A DNA stretch of 64,000 nt from Medicago truncatula (GCF_003473485.1 NC_053046.1:31635332-31699331); one strand, 5' to 3'; counted from the first letter of the stretch, positions 33,063-45,209 are shown. The notes: generated by a model from the sequence alone, not told the origin. A program made the numbers and translations.

Positions 33063-36059
33063 TAGAGTTAATTGATGTTTAAGAAGCAGAGACGTTTACC
33101 CTTATCTGCCTCAATCACCATCGCAAAATTCAATTTTACTGGTAAGATCTCTATTTCCCCTTATCTGCCTCAATTCACTTTATTTTTATTCAAAAGTATT
33201 TTTATATATTTCTCAATCTTGACTTCTTTGGAACCCATCCCCCAGAATGAGCACCAGAATCTTTATACATGAAAGATATTTCACTGCTCAACTAAAGTTA
33301 CAAATGTTCTAATTCAGGTCATTTTCTTCATCATAGTTTAATTTTTTTTAATTTGCATTTTCGATTTTTTTTTTTAATTTTATTGATTTTGTTGAGCATA
33401 TTTTAGGAGTGAAGTTTGCTGCTGAAGATTTCAATTTCCTTTAACTGATATCTCTTTGCTGGTTATCGTTGGTTTCCAGGTAAACATAGTTCATATCTTA
33501 GCGAATACTTTAATATGCATTTTCTGCCTTATCAAATTGATTGATTTTAACACACATATAGAAACTTTCAGTTTGATTTGAACATATAGAAACTTCAGTC
33601 GGCTTTCTTTTTATTGCATGCTTCAGGACTTTATAATGCTAATTAGCTTCACACATCATATTTAGATGTATGGTAAGATTTGATAAAGGAATTGAGTGTA
33701 TTTTGGTCATACTTACAGGCAAGGGACTGAATGTATTTTGGCCTGAAAAATCAATCTCCAAATAAGGCAGTGAACAATGGTGATCCAACACATGAGCTGA
33801 ACTTAATTCCAACTAATAACAGATGTTGAAAGAGTTATATATAGCTTCTCCTAAGCCTTAGGAGGTTGTCCTTGATTTTACAATATCTACTAGTACTAAT
33901 GTTGCTAACATAAGTGATTCTTTATATTAATCTCTTTCCCATTTCTCTAGTGTAGTTTTTTGTTGGTGAGCTTATAATCAGACATTTTGTGTCTTGGTTA
34001 TTCCAAACAGTGTACATACATTATTTATTTAAAAGGGATAAATGCTTTTTTGAATTCATACTTGATCAAATTATTGCCTTATGGAAGCTAAAATCAGTGA
34101 CTACGAGATTTTTTTGTCATTTATAAAATTCACTTGTCAACAGAAATGTAACCAGACAAAGAATTCAATAAACAAGGCACAATGAAAGCGAAAACGAACA
34201 CTTTCAAATCTTGCGAAATCACACACGCAAATAAATTGTGGAAGCGAAAACGGACATGAGTTTGTTAATCACATATGAAATTTGCCTGGTTATGTACAAA
34301 GGGGAGGGAAAATTTGGTGATAAAGTTCAAAATATTGGGGTCTCTAGATTGGACTTGTCTAGTACAATGAAAGTAGAAACATTGGTCATACAATGTTCTT
34401 GCTTAATTTTTTACTTAAGCAGCAGAAGATTTTTTATTTAATTAACATGATTAGGTCTAGTTTTACTCTTTCTATGTTACCATACCAACCTCTCTAATTT
34501 TCCCTCTCTAAACTGATTTAATTTTTTTTCACATTATAATTAATTTTTAATTGAAGTAAAAAAAACAGTACTTTTTTGTGCATACTATTCTGTTCTTTTA
34601 CTTTATTTTTCGCTTCAATTCTAATCCAATTCATATTCAATTCTAATTCAAATATTTCATATCAAATTAAAAATCAAACATTTTGAATTCAAATAATACG
34701 GATTTAAATCAACTAATTTAAATTTAAATATTTAATTTCAGGTATTATATAATAAAACAAATAATAAAATTTAAATATTTTAATGTCAAAGAGATCAAAT
34801 CATTGATATATGTCAAATAATAAAAATACGATTTGATTAAAAGTATTGATATTGAAAGAATTTAATGAAATGTAAAATTGTTTCATTTTTATATTCACAA
34901 TAATAATGTGAGCTATTATAATATTTTTAATTTTAATGATTGCAAAACAAATATGGAAAAGTTATACTTTTAATATAAAATTTAATTCAAAAAAAAAATT
35001 GTGCATTTAATCTCTTAAAAGTTGCAAAAGTTACACTTTTAATATAAAATTTAATATTTGTTTTTTATCAATAATGTTAGAAAAAAAAACACTTATTATT
35101 CAAACAATACCGTATAATAGTGTTATATACAAGTAACAAAGTAATAATAAAAATATAATTATTTAATAAAATATATTAATCGATATTTCCCTCTGTAACC
35201 AAAAAAAATATTAACGTGATACAAACTTCCTAAACAAGTCATCAAATTGTAATATTTTGAATAAACATTAATTTTTATGAGAATATTTTCCTTAATGAAT
35301 AATGATGTCTTCAAATAAGTCATTTTATTATAAGATTTTAAATAATAATTAGCTTTGATGAGAAGATTATCCTCAATGATAAATTTTAATAATAATTGTT
35401 ATGTACAATGTATTTAATTTTTTATGAATAAATTGATTAATTTGTTTACTAACTTTTTTATTAAAAAAAATGAAATATTTATGAATAAAAATACTTTGAT
35501 CTTTTTAAAAAAATTTAAACCTAAAGACATTTTTAAAATAATTATATTAATCTTTTTTGAAAAAGCGGTTAATTTCATTTTATCAAAAGTTGATTTAATT
35601 TGGTGATATGTCTTTAATATCTAAGATATGTCTTTTTACCACTAGACTAAACTTTTACAAATCTATTACATTAATCTATTATTTGCTAATTTTATTTTTA
35701 TTTTTTTTGATACTTCATCTTACTCTTATGTGTGTGTGTGTCAAATTTTATCAACTTGTGATAAAACGAAATGTGATAAAATGAAATGAAAAGGGTTTCC
35801 AATTTTTTTTACTAATACTTATTAGTTTAATCTTGTTTTTTATCAAACCTATTAATCTATTGTTCCTGTATGTTATTAACATTAAAAGAGTTTTCTTTTA
35901 CTTTATTTTGGATATGTAAATATTGATCCAAATTATAGTGCATTATATTTGATTGGATTTTTTTTCTTCAAAAGATTCATCCAAGTCAAAGTTAACCGTG
36001 TTTGATTTTATATTTGGATCATATGATATTTTGCCTCAAAAACATTTCGAATTAGACTT
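33063..36059. other. NLR 3' flank and AT-rich intergenic DNA
   Basis: The first few hundred bases probably include the NLR 3' untranslated region: a ~20-bp stretch CCCTTATCTGCCTCAATCA is directly repeated at about 33099 and 33159. Beyond about 33900 the sequence is very AT-rich with poly-A and poly-T runs. The short frames at 33072, 34238 and 35424 show no family resemblance. Confidence 0.45.
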
Positions 36060-36064
36060 CAAAC

Positions 36065-36235
36065 AAACCTATAAATGATTATTATAGTTTTTTATTTACA
36101 GTAATTTCAATTTTTTTTTTTTTTTGAAATCATTAAAAAAGTATTGATTTCTATAATCCTAATGTGCATTAATCATAATTAAAAAAGATATTTTATCAAA
36201 AGATAAAAGAATGACAATTGAATATTTAAATGTTT
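36065..36235. repeat. Segmental duplication, copy A, left block
   Basis: This block (TATAAATGATTATTATAGTT and on) matches 41918-42105 in the same orientation. In copy A the match stops near 36235 and resumes at 38022, after inserted DNA that includes a gypsy LTR remnant. Confidence 0.75.
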
Positions 36236-37075
36236 GAGTTTTAATTGTTCAAAAAAAAAATGTTTGAGTTTTATTAAGGAAATTAATACATAATAAAAGA
36301 GAGTACAACGGGTAGTCTAACTCATATTATACCATGCAAACCATCTCCTTCTCCTGAAAAATAAAATAAAAATATACCTGTTTTTTGTCCTAAAAAATAA
36401 CTTTTTTTTTTTTAAAGTAAAAGTGGGATGAGCACTTTCAATATGTCATTGTTTTTTAATGAACTGAAGAGAGTTTCATTGATGAGAAAATTAAAATCAA
36501 TCAATAGTAAATGACCACTAACATAGGAAATACAATCATTTAATTCCTTCGTCGTTTGTAAGAAAAATCATTCAATAAAAAAAAATTAAATTTAAGCAAA
36601 CATAAGTTTGTGATCGTCATGGGTATAAAAAAAATTAATTATGGATGATGATAACTATTTAAAAAGAAATTAAGCAAACATGCTTCAGCATCCACGCCTA
36701 CAGGTGTTCACGGGATGAGTCGGTTTTCATTATAATCTATTACCCGATGCAATCAAGTTTCATTAGGTTTGATCAATAAATAATTACACGTAACTTTATT
36801 TTAAACAAATCTTAAAAATATATATAATTAAATTACATTCTATATTATAAAAATTTCAAGACTTGGACTAGATTCTACTAATTAAAATTTGAACACACTT
36901 GAATTTAATTGAAACACTTTAAATCTCTATGACATGGACCAGGTATATAATAGTGTGAAACTGGGTCAATGCGTAGAAGAAACGCGTTGTATAGCTCAAA
37001 TACAATGTTAAATGAGCAAGGATGGATACATCGCTGCCTGAATGCAGTAAAAAATAAGCAAGGGTCTCCACATCT

Positions 37076-38005
37076 TTGTAACATTCAATTTAAGGTGTTT
37101 TACTCTGATTAATTTATGAAATTTTTATGTTGGGAAAACGGGGTGTTACAATTGGTATCAGAGCAGGTTGGTCCGTCCGGCCAAGTAGTTGAGTCGTTTG
37201 TGTCGTGTGACAGTTAAATATTGTCGTTGTGTTTTTCTAATTAATAATTATGTTTTATTATGTGATCAAGTTGACTGACTAACTTTAATGTGATTTTTGT
37301 GTATTGTTGAAGTTTCTATTTGTTATCCATAGTTTAAGATATTTAAGCAATAACTGAATTTGTTTTCGTTTGTGTTTTGAATTTCGAGGACGAAATTATT
37401 TAAGTTGGGGAGAGTTGTAACACCCTAATTGTTATTTAATTATTTTTAGTTGATTTAAAGTCTTTCATATGATTTTAAATGATTTATGTTGATTTTGTGG
37501 TGTGGTGTATTTTATTAAATGGCTATTTTCATTATTTAATAGAATAAGTGAGAATTAGGATTTAATTGGAGTTTCGGGGTTAAATGAGAATTAATAGAAT
37601 TAAGGGGAGTTAAAAGAAATAAGTGGGAGGTTATGTTTTACCGAGTTATTAGAAAATAGAACCAAGAGTCAGAGAATCAGTTTTACGTGAAAACAGCAGT
37701 TTTGGGATAAAATTAGAGAAAGCAAGAGAACCAAGGGAGAGCCAAGTGAACCAGATTTCTGTTGGAATTATTCTTCTGAATTCAGGTAAGGGTGAGGTTT
37801 GCTTCAATAGTGTAGATTATTATAATTCTGATTTTGGTTTAACGTAGTTCTGTTAAAAATTTGGAAATTGGGTTTAGGTTTGATTCTTAGATTTTTATAT
37901 ATTCTATTTAAGAAATTTGAAATTGTAGTGTGACATGCCCGTTTGGGTTTTACTCTGATGTTGAACAATTATTATTTAATTGATTTTGGGAAACGGGGTG
38001 TTACA
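37076..38005 (+). mobile_element. Ty3/gypsy retrotransposon remnant (deleted)
   Basis: A full LTR lies at 37416-38005 (TGTAACACCC ... GGGGTGTTACA). Upstream is a shrunken first LTR (37076-37135, ending AACGGGGTGTTACA at about 37149) followed by a primer-binding site TGGTATCAGAGC (complementary to initiator tRNA-Met). Only ~260 bp of internal DNA remains; its end (TTCGAGGACGAAATT...GTTGGGGAGAG) matches the last codons and polypurine tract of gypsy elements. All gag-pol is deleted. The 16-bp stretch CTCCACATCTTTGTAA occurs on both sides (37066-37081 and 38006-38021). Confidence 0.8.
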
Positions 38006-38021
38006 CTCCACATCTTTGTAA

Positions 38022-38580
38022 ACGAGTGTGGGTAATCAAGTTAGTTAATGAGAGTATGATCTGTTTTAGAACATAGAATAAAGGTACTCTTATTTGAACA
38101 TATATGAAAATAGTTTTTTTTTTTTTTTTAGATCACATATATGGAAATAGTTGACGCTATGACTAAAATGAAGATTAATTTTATGTGCCAGCAAAAAACT
38201 ATGTGGGTAGGTGAGAAGATGAGAAGCCATGATTGGGAAACAAGGATCAAGTGGTGACATTTAAAGGATCAAAACCAAAGTGTTTTTCTGCAAAAGATTT
38301 TGAAGGAAGGTTGTGTGAAGCTACATAGAAGTGAAAATGATATGTGGAACAAGATGACATATGAGATTAGAAAAGTAGCAAAAGAGACACTGGAAGAATT
38401 AATAGGTTTTGGACCTAGCTAGGAGTAAAAAATCTTGGTGGAACCAAAGAGTTCAAATTAAAGTGAGAATCAAAACAGTACTTCACTAATAAAAAAATAG
38501 GGATAAGGGTGATACACATTCCAACCTTGATGACAGGGTTGTTTTCGAGGGGTGTGTTTTTTAGGATATAGTAAAGGCTG
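38022..38580 (+). pseudogene. RTE-clade LINE fragment, copy A, internally deleted
   Basis: The first ~190 bp encode the start of an RTE-type LINE ORF (SMICFRT.NKGTL, MEIVDA.TKMKINFM, then QKTMWVGEK), the apurinic-endonuclease N-terminus often annotated in plants as craniofacial-development-protein-like. It then jumps to the linker before the RT (IKW*HLKDQNQSVF, ENDMWNKMTYEIRKVAKETL). Compared with copy B at 42112-43475, about 0.87 kb between these parts is missing. Several stops make it non-functional. Confidence 0.75.
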
Positions 38581-38799
38581 ATTAGAGTAGTTTAATAGTT
38601 AAAAGGTAACATTTTTAGGATATAGTAAAAAAAAAAAACTAAGAGTTACTAACTCAACGATACCATTCAACATTTTCTACATTTTTTAGGATGATACGTT
38701 TAAATATAAATCTAATATTTTTTTCTTTCTCTTCAACGTGCACACAAATGCATGCAAAGGTATTAATATTAATTTCGTTACTTTACATTTAATATACAG

Positions 38800-41003
38800 A
38801 TCTGCGTATCGGTGACGATGACTTTAAGAACCTTTGTTTGATTGAAATTGAAATGTTGTTTCAGGAAAACGGAGAGTCGCTTACTGACTTCAAATCTATA
38901 CCCAGGCCAAACGCAGCAGACATGCCAACTTTCACAAACAAGCTTATCGTTGATGAGCTAAATTACAACAAAGATGAACTGTAAAAGACACATGCTGATA
39001 TGTTACTGATGCTGATTGATGAACAAAGATATGTGCATGAAAAGATCATGGAGTCTGTTGGTTCTGACGACGATGGTTTCTTTTTCTTATATGGTTACAG
39101 TGGTATTGGAAAAACCTTTATATGAAAACATAGTCGGCTGCTGTTAGATCGAAGGGGTTAATTGTATTGAATGCTGCATCTAGCGGTATAATGACTCTTC
39201 TATTACCAGGAGGAAGAACCGCACACTCGACGCTGACAGTCCCTATTGAGATTATGAGGCATCATCACTTACGATGGAAAAGGATAGTCCTAGGGCAGAC
39301 CTGATGCGTGCTGCAAAGTTGATAATTTGGGATGAGACTCCATTGATGCACTGATGGTGTTTTGAGGCAGTTGACCGATCAATGCGTGATATCATGTCCA
39401 AGATTGATCCCCTAAACGAGTTTAAACTATTTGGTGGAATGACAATAGTTTTAGGTGGTGATGTCAGGCAGATATTGCATGTTGTCCGAAAAGGAACGAG
39501 GCAGGATATTGTTGATGCATCAATCAATTCATCAAAGATATGTGCTTATTTTAATGTGTTAAGACTTACTGTTAATATGAGATTGGGTGCATCTTTGGTA
39601 CCTGCAGAGCAGAAAGAAATTGCTAATTTTGGCAAGTGGATACTCTGAATTGGAGACGGCAACAACGCTTCGGATGAGAATGGTGAAATGAAGGTAGAAA
39701 TTCCTGAAGATTATTTTTCCAAGAAAGGGGAATACTCGCACCAACACTTGATTAAGTTGAACATGTTAACGAATATATGATGTCACTGATTCCAGGTGAA
39801 GAGAAAGAGTATTTAAACTCTGATTCTGTTTGTCGCTCGGGTGAAAATTCTGATGTCCAAAGTGAGTGGTTCACAACGGAATTCCTTAATGGTATTAAGA
39901 GCTCTGGAATTCCAAATCACCGGTTGAAACTAAAGGTGGGATGTCCAGTTATGCTGATGAGAAACATCGATCAGGCCAATGGACTGTGTAATGGTACAAG
40001 GTTGACAGTTACACATCTAGGGAAGAGCACAATAGCTGCTACTGTAATTACAGGAAAAAGGGCAGGTACCAAGGTATTCATTCCCAGGATGAATTTTATT
40101 CCGAGTGATCCAGGACTATCCTTCAAATTCATGCGCAGATAATTTCCATTGACGCTTTGTTTTGCAATGACAATAAATAAAAGTCAGGGTCAATCTTTAT
40201 CTCGAGTGGGAGTTTATCTTCCTAAACCCGTGTTCACGCATGGGCAACTCTATGTCGCTGTCTCTCGAGTTACTTCTAGAAAAGTTTTTTAAAAAGTCTG
40301 ATCATTGGTTATATTTTAGAATTGTTGCTGCTATAATTTAGAAAACTAAAGTTGCGCATTGATTGAAAGTTGTTGTTGTTTTTTTTTTTTTTTAACTTCT
40401 TTGTAAGGCGTACTGGTCATTATAGACATGCAATTTCTATATAAGCGGATCTTACTGCCATTGACTATTAATTCATGCAGTTTTCAAGTTTAACAATCCG
40501 CGGAACCTTTTTTTTTACATCGTTGTTACCCCTAAAATACAATATTTACATTAGACCATTTGTTTTGTAAAAATTAAAAACAAATAACAATCGGTGTTTC
40601 TGTAGCCCAAACTACATTTATACACACCCGTAAAAATTAAACGTTTGCATTTACCGACTACGTGTATGCATGTGACAATGACTATTATATATAAAAAAAT
40701 ACATATTTTTTAGTTTTTATGATTAATAAAATACATTTTGTCAACAAATATTATTACACAGTACGTCGGCGTATTTTTGCAAGAAAATTACATATGCGAA
40801 GTTTAACAATGAATGCACCTTATACTATAAATAATTAGTACAAGTATAATAATCCAAATATTTTTATCATTATATGCAATGTTTAGATATTTCAAAATAT
40901 ATACAAAATTAAGATGATATTTTTTTCATATCGAATTTAAAATCTATACATTTGATCAAAAATGTTTTTTATTTCCCCGTGCTGGCACGGGTCACTATAC
41001 TAG
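38800..41003 (+). mobile_element. Helitron 3' part, inverted relative to 6230 copy
   Basis: The element ends with hairpin CCCGTGCTGGCACGGG (40976-40991), spacer and CTAG (41000-41003) followed by T, the same terminus as the copy at 6230 in opposite orientation. The 3' ~600 bp are closely similar to that copy but contain two extra short inserts (about 40438-40505 and 40590-40630). RepHel helicase exons lie upstream. The 5' end and Rep domain are not found; 38800 is where coding similarity begins. Confidence 0.85.
38805..40290 (+). pseudogene. Helitron PIF1-like helicase, degenerate
   Basis: From 38805 the sequence reads KNLCLIEIEMLFQ.., DELNYNKDEL, then FFFLYGYSGIGKTF with Walker A (GYSGIGKT at 39094-39117), LIIWDET (Walker B area), RSMRDIM, GGMTIVLGGDVRQILHVV, GIPNHRLKLKVGCPVMLMRN, NGLCNGTRLTVT and [20 protein letters not shown], ending at [10 protein letters not shown]. 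These are helicase motifs I-VI of plant Helitron RepHel, an ATP-dependent 5'-3' helicase used in rolling-circle transposition. Stops after DEL, at GKTFI* and elsewhere, plus frameshifts near 39350, 39650 and 40142, disable it. The Walker A differs from the usual GYGGTGKT. Confidence 0.9.
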
Positions 41004-41020
41004 TTGTTTGTAATTAATCA

Positions 41021-41293
41021 CTCCGTCCTTATATCTAGATACCCATTTGATTTTCTTTTTATCCCTAAATGTAAGTCCCTTTTCAAATTATTAGATACAT
41101 TTTTTTTTCATAAACATACCCTAATTAATACTACTAACTTGCCTTGAAATATGAAAAGTCAAATTTAATACACACACAAACAAAGGAAAATTTGGTAATA
41201 TTAACACACAAAATAGACACATTAAGTAAATTAACAACTTTTCTTCAGAAATGTGAAAAAAGCAAAGAGGGCTTACACATAGGGACGAAGGGA
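41021..41293. mobile_element. Stowaway-like MITE
   Basis: CTCCGTCCTTATATC at the left and GGGACGAAGGGA at the right are Stowaway-type termini. The left ~190 bp match 10872-11066 in inverse orientation. It begins only 17 bp beyond the Helitron terminus. Right of it, at about 41338-41444, a ~40-bp unit (CCTATTTATGAG.AAAATTCA) is repeated twice. Confidence 0.6.
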
Positions 41294-41917
41294 ATAAGAA
41301 AAAGTTAATCGTAACCCATCAATCTTATATAAACTTGGTCCTATTTATGAGAAAAATTCAAAAAATTGATGGGTATATTTAATACTCCTTCGGTCCTTAT
41401 TGATCCTATTTATGAGGAAAATTCAAGAAATTTATGGGTATACTATCTCTGGTTCTTTATATAAGAAACAAAACACATAAATCGAAACAAAACACATAAA
41501 TCAAATAGACTAAGGAAACATTTTGAAAATAGTTATTTGCATTTAATACTCTTATAAATTGACATGGTGATGTATAACGAGGAAGCGTCGACCATGTTTC
41601 TCGCGCGGTTTGAAGCAAATCATCGGTTTGTAGGCGGTCGCGATCTAACATATGCTGAATTTCCAACAAAATTTACTTATGAGAAGAAATAAAAATAGTG
41701 GCAGCCACGTAAACTAGGATATCAAACCAAGCAAGTTCTCGGAATCAAGAGAATCAATCATAGTATGAAGTAAAAAATTTGGGATAAATAACTTATTTGA
41801 TATTATGTGATTGCTAATTAATATAAAATTTAATGGAAAAAAATTATGGTCAATCTTAAATTTTAAATTAAAGTTAAAAATAAGGTAACTAATTAGTTGT
41901 GGAAGTTTCTACTATAT

Positions 41918-42105
41918 TTATAAATGATTATTATAGTTTTTTATTTACAGAAATTTCAATTTTTATTGTTTTTATTATAGATTTTTTTATTAAAGAAATC
42001 ATTAAAAAAATATTGATTTCTATAATCCTAATGTGCATTAAATCAGAATTAAAAAAGATATTTTGTGAAAAGATAAATAATGGATATTGGATATTTAAAT
42101 GGATA
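41918..42105. repeat. Segmental duplication, copy B, left block
   Basis: This is the direct counterpart of 36065-36235. Here it runs straight on (GATATTTAAATGGATATTGTG...) into the LINE-containing block at 42112, so copy B is closer to the ancestral arrangement. Confidence 0.75.
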
Positions 42106-42111
42106 TTGTGA

Positions 42112-43345
42112 ACGATTGTGGGTAAAGAAGTTAGTTAATGAGAGTATGATCTGTTTTAGAACATGGAATAAAGGCACCCTTACTTGAACATATATGGAAA
42201 TAGTTGACGCTATCACTAAAATGAAGATTAATTTTATGTACCAACAAGAAACTATGTGGGTAGGAGGTGAAAAGACAAAATAATTAGATAGTTCAAGATC
42301 TAAGCATTGATAAACCGGAAAAGTTAGATCGAGAAATGGTGTAGGCATTACTGTGGATAAGGAATTGAAAAAGGAAATTGTGGATGTAAAGAGGATGTGA
42401 GATTTGATTGTATCCCACAAATTTTTAGTTTAATAAGACATCTTTATTATTTTTTTTTTTTTAAGGAAATAAGACATCTTTAATGTTATGAGTGTTTACT
42501 CACCTTAGGTAGGTTTGGAAGAATATTCTAAAGTTAAATTTTGGAAGGATTTGAAAGGTTTAATTCAAGTAATACACAAGGAGAAAATGTTTTTCTAAAC
42601 CAAGTTGTTTGGGCTCCAGTGGCAAGGAGTTCCTTCCAAGGACGTATCCGGGGAATACCGGGTTTGATTTCTAGGGGGAACAATGATTGGCCAGTGCGCA
42701 TGCCTCTATGCATGAGCTGAATTAGTCGTCCACCTTAGGTGGGCCGGAAACCGGTGCGAAAGCCAAAAAAAAAAAGATTTTCTAGGAGGGGATCTAAATG
42801 GGCATGTAAGGAGTGTTTGATAAGTTTTAAAGGCGTGAACAAGGGTATGGCCGTGGGGACATAAATGCATAGGGTAATTCCATCCTAGATTTTTTGTAGT
42901 CTTTTAATCTTACTTTAGGAAAATAAAAAGAAAATTTATTACATACAAGAGTGGAATTTCATGTTCTCAAATATATTTATTTCTTATTAGGAATTATGAC
43001 AGAAATATTTGTTTGAATTTAATGTTTTACAAAGAGAGAGTTTGACTATCCAAGATATAATATTGGTTATGGATGTAAGGGTTAAGATAAGAGCGGAGAT
43101 GAGAGGAAATGATTGAGATGCAAGAATCAAGTGGTGACATTTAAAGGATCAAAACCAAAGTGTTTTCCTACAAAATATTTTGAAGGAAGGTTGTGTGAAG
43201 TTACATATAAGCGAAAATGATACGTGAAACAAGATGACATATGAGATTAGAAAAGTAGCAAAAGAGACACTAGAAGAATTAATAGGTTTTGGAGCTAGCT
43301 AGGAGTAAAGAATCTTGAGTTCAAATTAAAGTGAAAATCAAAATA
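42112..43345 (+). pseudogene. RTE-clade LINE, endonuclease and linker, copy B
   Basis: Broken frames read through an RTE LINE in order: MICFRTWNKGTLT, MEIVDAITKMKINFMYQQE (42200 area), NGVGITVDKELKKEIVDVKR, FNVMSVYSP*VGLEEYSKV, KFWKDLKGLIQ, then FLGGDLNGHV (42780-42812), the endonuclease GDxN motif, and after a gap the pre-RT linker ENDT*NKMTYEIRKVAKETL (43210 area). Many stops are present. A SINE is inserted inside the endonuclease just before FLGGDLNGH. The RT domain is absent. Confidence 0.82.
42598..42775 (+). mobile_element. tRNA-derived SINE nested in the LINE
   Basis: A box AGTGGCAAGGAGT (42618-42630), B box GGTTTGATTTC (42661-42671) and an 11-A tail (42765-42775) identify a SINE of a different family from that at 20731. 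It is flanked by 9-nt duplications, GTTTTTCTA (42589-42597) and GATTTTCTA (42776-42784), that match the LINE codons for VFL. Removing it restores the LINE reading KMFFLGGDLNGH. Confidence 0.82.
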
Positions 43346-43479
43346 GTATTTCACTAATAAAAAATAGGGATAAGGGTGATACATTTGAAGACTATTACAC
43401 ATTAAGAAATTTAGCACATTCCAACCTTGATGACAATGTTGTTTTCGAGGGATGTGTTTTTTAGGATATAATAAAGTTT

Positions 43480-43649
43480 GATATAGACTCCAATGAAAAA
43501 TATTTAATCAGGTCTCACTAACTTTACATCATTAAACAAAAATAATTTATTTATTAAACCTCATTTATTTATTGGTATAAACTTAAATTTCAGCCACATA
43601 ACATTACAAATTTTACATTCTTTCGTTAAATAATAATAATAATTTGCAT
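43480..43649. repeat. 170-bp repeat unit, copy 2 (uninterrupted)
   Basis: Nearly identical to 6060-6229 and continues past the point where a Helitron interrupts that copy. It seems to be the left part of an AT-rich DNA element reaching to about 45395 (CCCATTGGAGATGCTCTA), itself invaded by the elements at 43675 and 44951. Confidence 0.7.
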
Positions 43650-43674
43650 GAATTACATTACATTTTATTTAAAA

Positions 43675-44871
43675 GAGTTAAATATGTTTTTGGTCTCTAT
43701 ATTTTACCTTCCTTTAAAATATAGTCCCTACATTTCAATAAATATTTTTAAAATTCCTATATTTTTATTCCGTTACGACAAATAGTCCCTACCCTCAAAT
43801 CTGTAACGCTTCAACAGTATTGTTCACTTTCATCTTCCTGTTCATGGTTTTCTTCATCATATATCATCACTACCATCTCTTGCTCCTTCTTAGATCTTCT
43901 CTCTACCAACACCACCAACTTATTACCACATCACCAAAAACAAAACAGACCCACAAATTTTCCTAGAAATTTTGTCAAAGTCTATCACTCTCCTTTGTTC
44001 CTTTATTTTTTTCCAAACTAGAAAATCTTCCACCCTGTAAATTTTGTCCTTCAATCTTCTTAGCTCCCACTCTCTTTGTTTTCCAATCCGACCTTGCACA
44101 TCAACCGTGGCCATGTCACATGCGGCGATTCCCTGATTCTGAAACCTCATTCTATGGGTGTTGTTGTGTTTCGATCATGAAACCTCACTTCCCTTCCTTC
44201 AGACTCCTCTCTCTCTCCGCGATGTTTGTTGTATCTGTGAGGTTTGATCGGAATCGGGAGAGGGTTCAATGGTGGAATAAAATTAGGCAAGAGAGGGGGT
44301 GATGGAGAATTTATGAAGTGGGGGGACAGGGAGGATTACATAGGTGACTGGGGGGAGGTGCTATTGATTGTGTTTGAGGTGTCGTGGAAGAAGAGTTGAT
44401 TGAAACCAGTGAGTTAAAGATCTCTTATTGTGTGGAATGGTGGAGGAATTGATACCAATGTGCTATTATTGGATCCATTAATCTCTATGATATAACATGA
44501 CGATTGATGAATAGTTCTCAATGGGGAGAAATATTTATGGGTTTATTGAAGTTGTTGAGATGATGAGAGTTTTGGGAAGGATGATGAATTTCTGAGCAGC
44601 CACTTGAGGAACATTTTATTGTAATTCACTTGTTTTATTTTGTTTTTGTTAAAAGGGGTTTTATTTAAATTTTTTATAATTAATAATTGTAATAAAATAA
44701 ATATTAGATTGCCACATCACCATTCTGTTTGGTGACTGAGTATAATTTAACAGCAGGGACTATTTATGCTAACAAAATAAAAATGTAGGAATTTTAAAAA
44801 TATTTATTGAAATGTAGGGACTATTCTTTAAAGGAGGGTAAAATGTAGGGATCAATAACATATTTAAACTC
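43675..44871. mobile_element. Mutator-like element with TIRs and 9-bp TSD
   Basis: Inverted ends start GAGTTAAATATG / GAGTTTAAATATG and stay similar for ~100 bp (shared ATAGTCCCTACATTTCAATA). A perfect 9-bp duplication TATTTAAAA flanks the element (43666-43674 and 44872-44880). The interior is T/C-rich with short frames on both strands (43923-44150 minus, 44120-44302 plus) that show no domain. Confidence 0.88.
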
Positions 44872-44950
44872 TATTTAAAATGGGGACAAATAGATAAAAT
44901 AATCTTTAAAACAACTATTAATTTAAAAAAAAAAAAAATTAAAACAACTA

Positions 44951-45209
44951 CTCCATCCGTCCCTTAATAAGTGACCTAGTTGACCAAATTACGTATACCA
45001 ATGCGTAATTTTGAGTTTAAATATCTTGAACAATATATTGGAAAAAATTATGAAAATTTGATATTTTGAAAATACTCATCGAGACGAATCTAACGATATC
45101 TTATATGATGTTATTTATCTTTGTATATTAGTTGAAAAATACGGTCAAAGTCAGTTAGGTCAAAATTAAAAAAATTCCAAATGGGTCACTTATTAAGGGA
45201 CGGAGGGAG
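44951..45209. mobile_element. Stowaway MITE
   Basis: Ends CTCCATCCGTCCCTTAATAA and complement CTCCCTCCGTCCCTTAATAA with TA on both sides (44949-44950 and 45210-45211) are classic for Stowaway elements mobilised by Tc1/mariner transposases. Length is 259 bp. Confidence 0.9.

Noticed and set aside
43923-44302. Opposed short ORFs as captured host gene in the element at 43675
   Set aside because: No recognisable motif on either strand, and both frames start and stop within simple T/C- or A/G-rich sequence.
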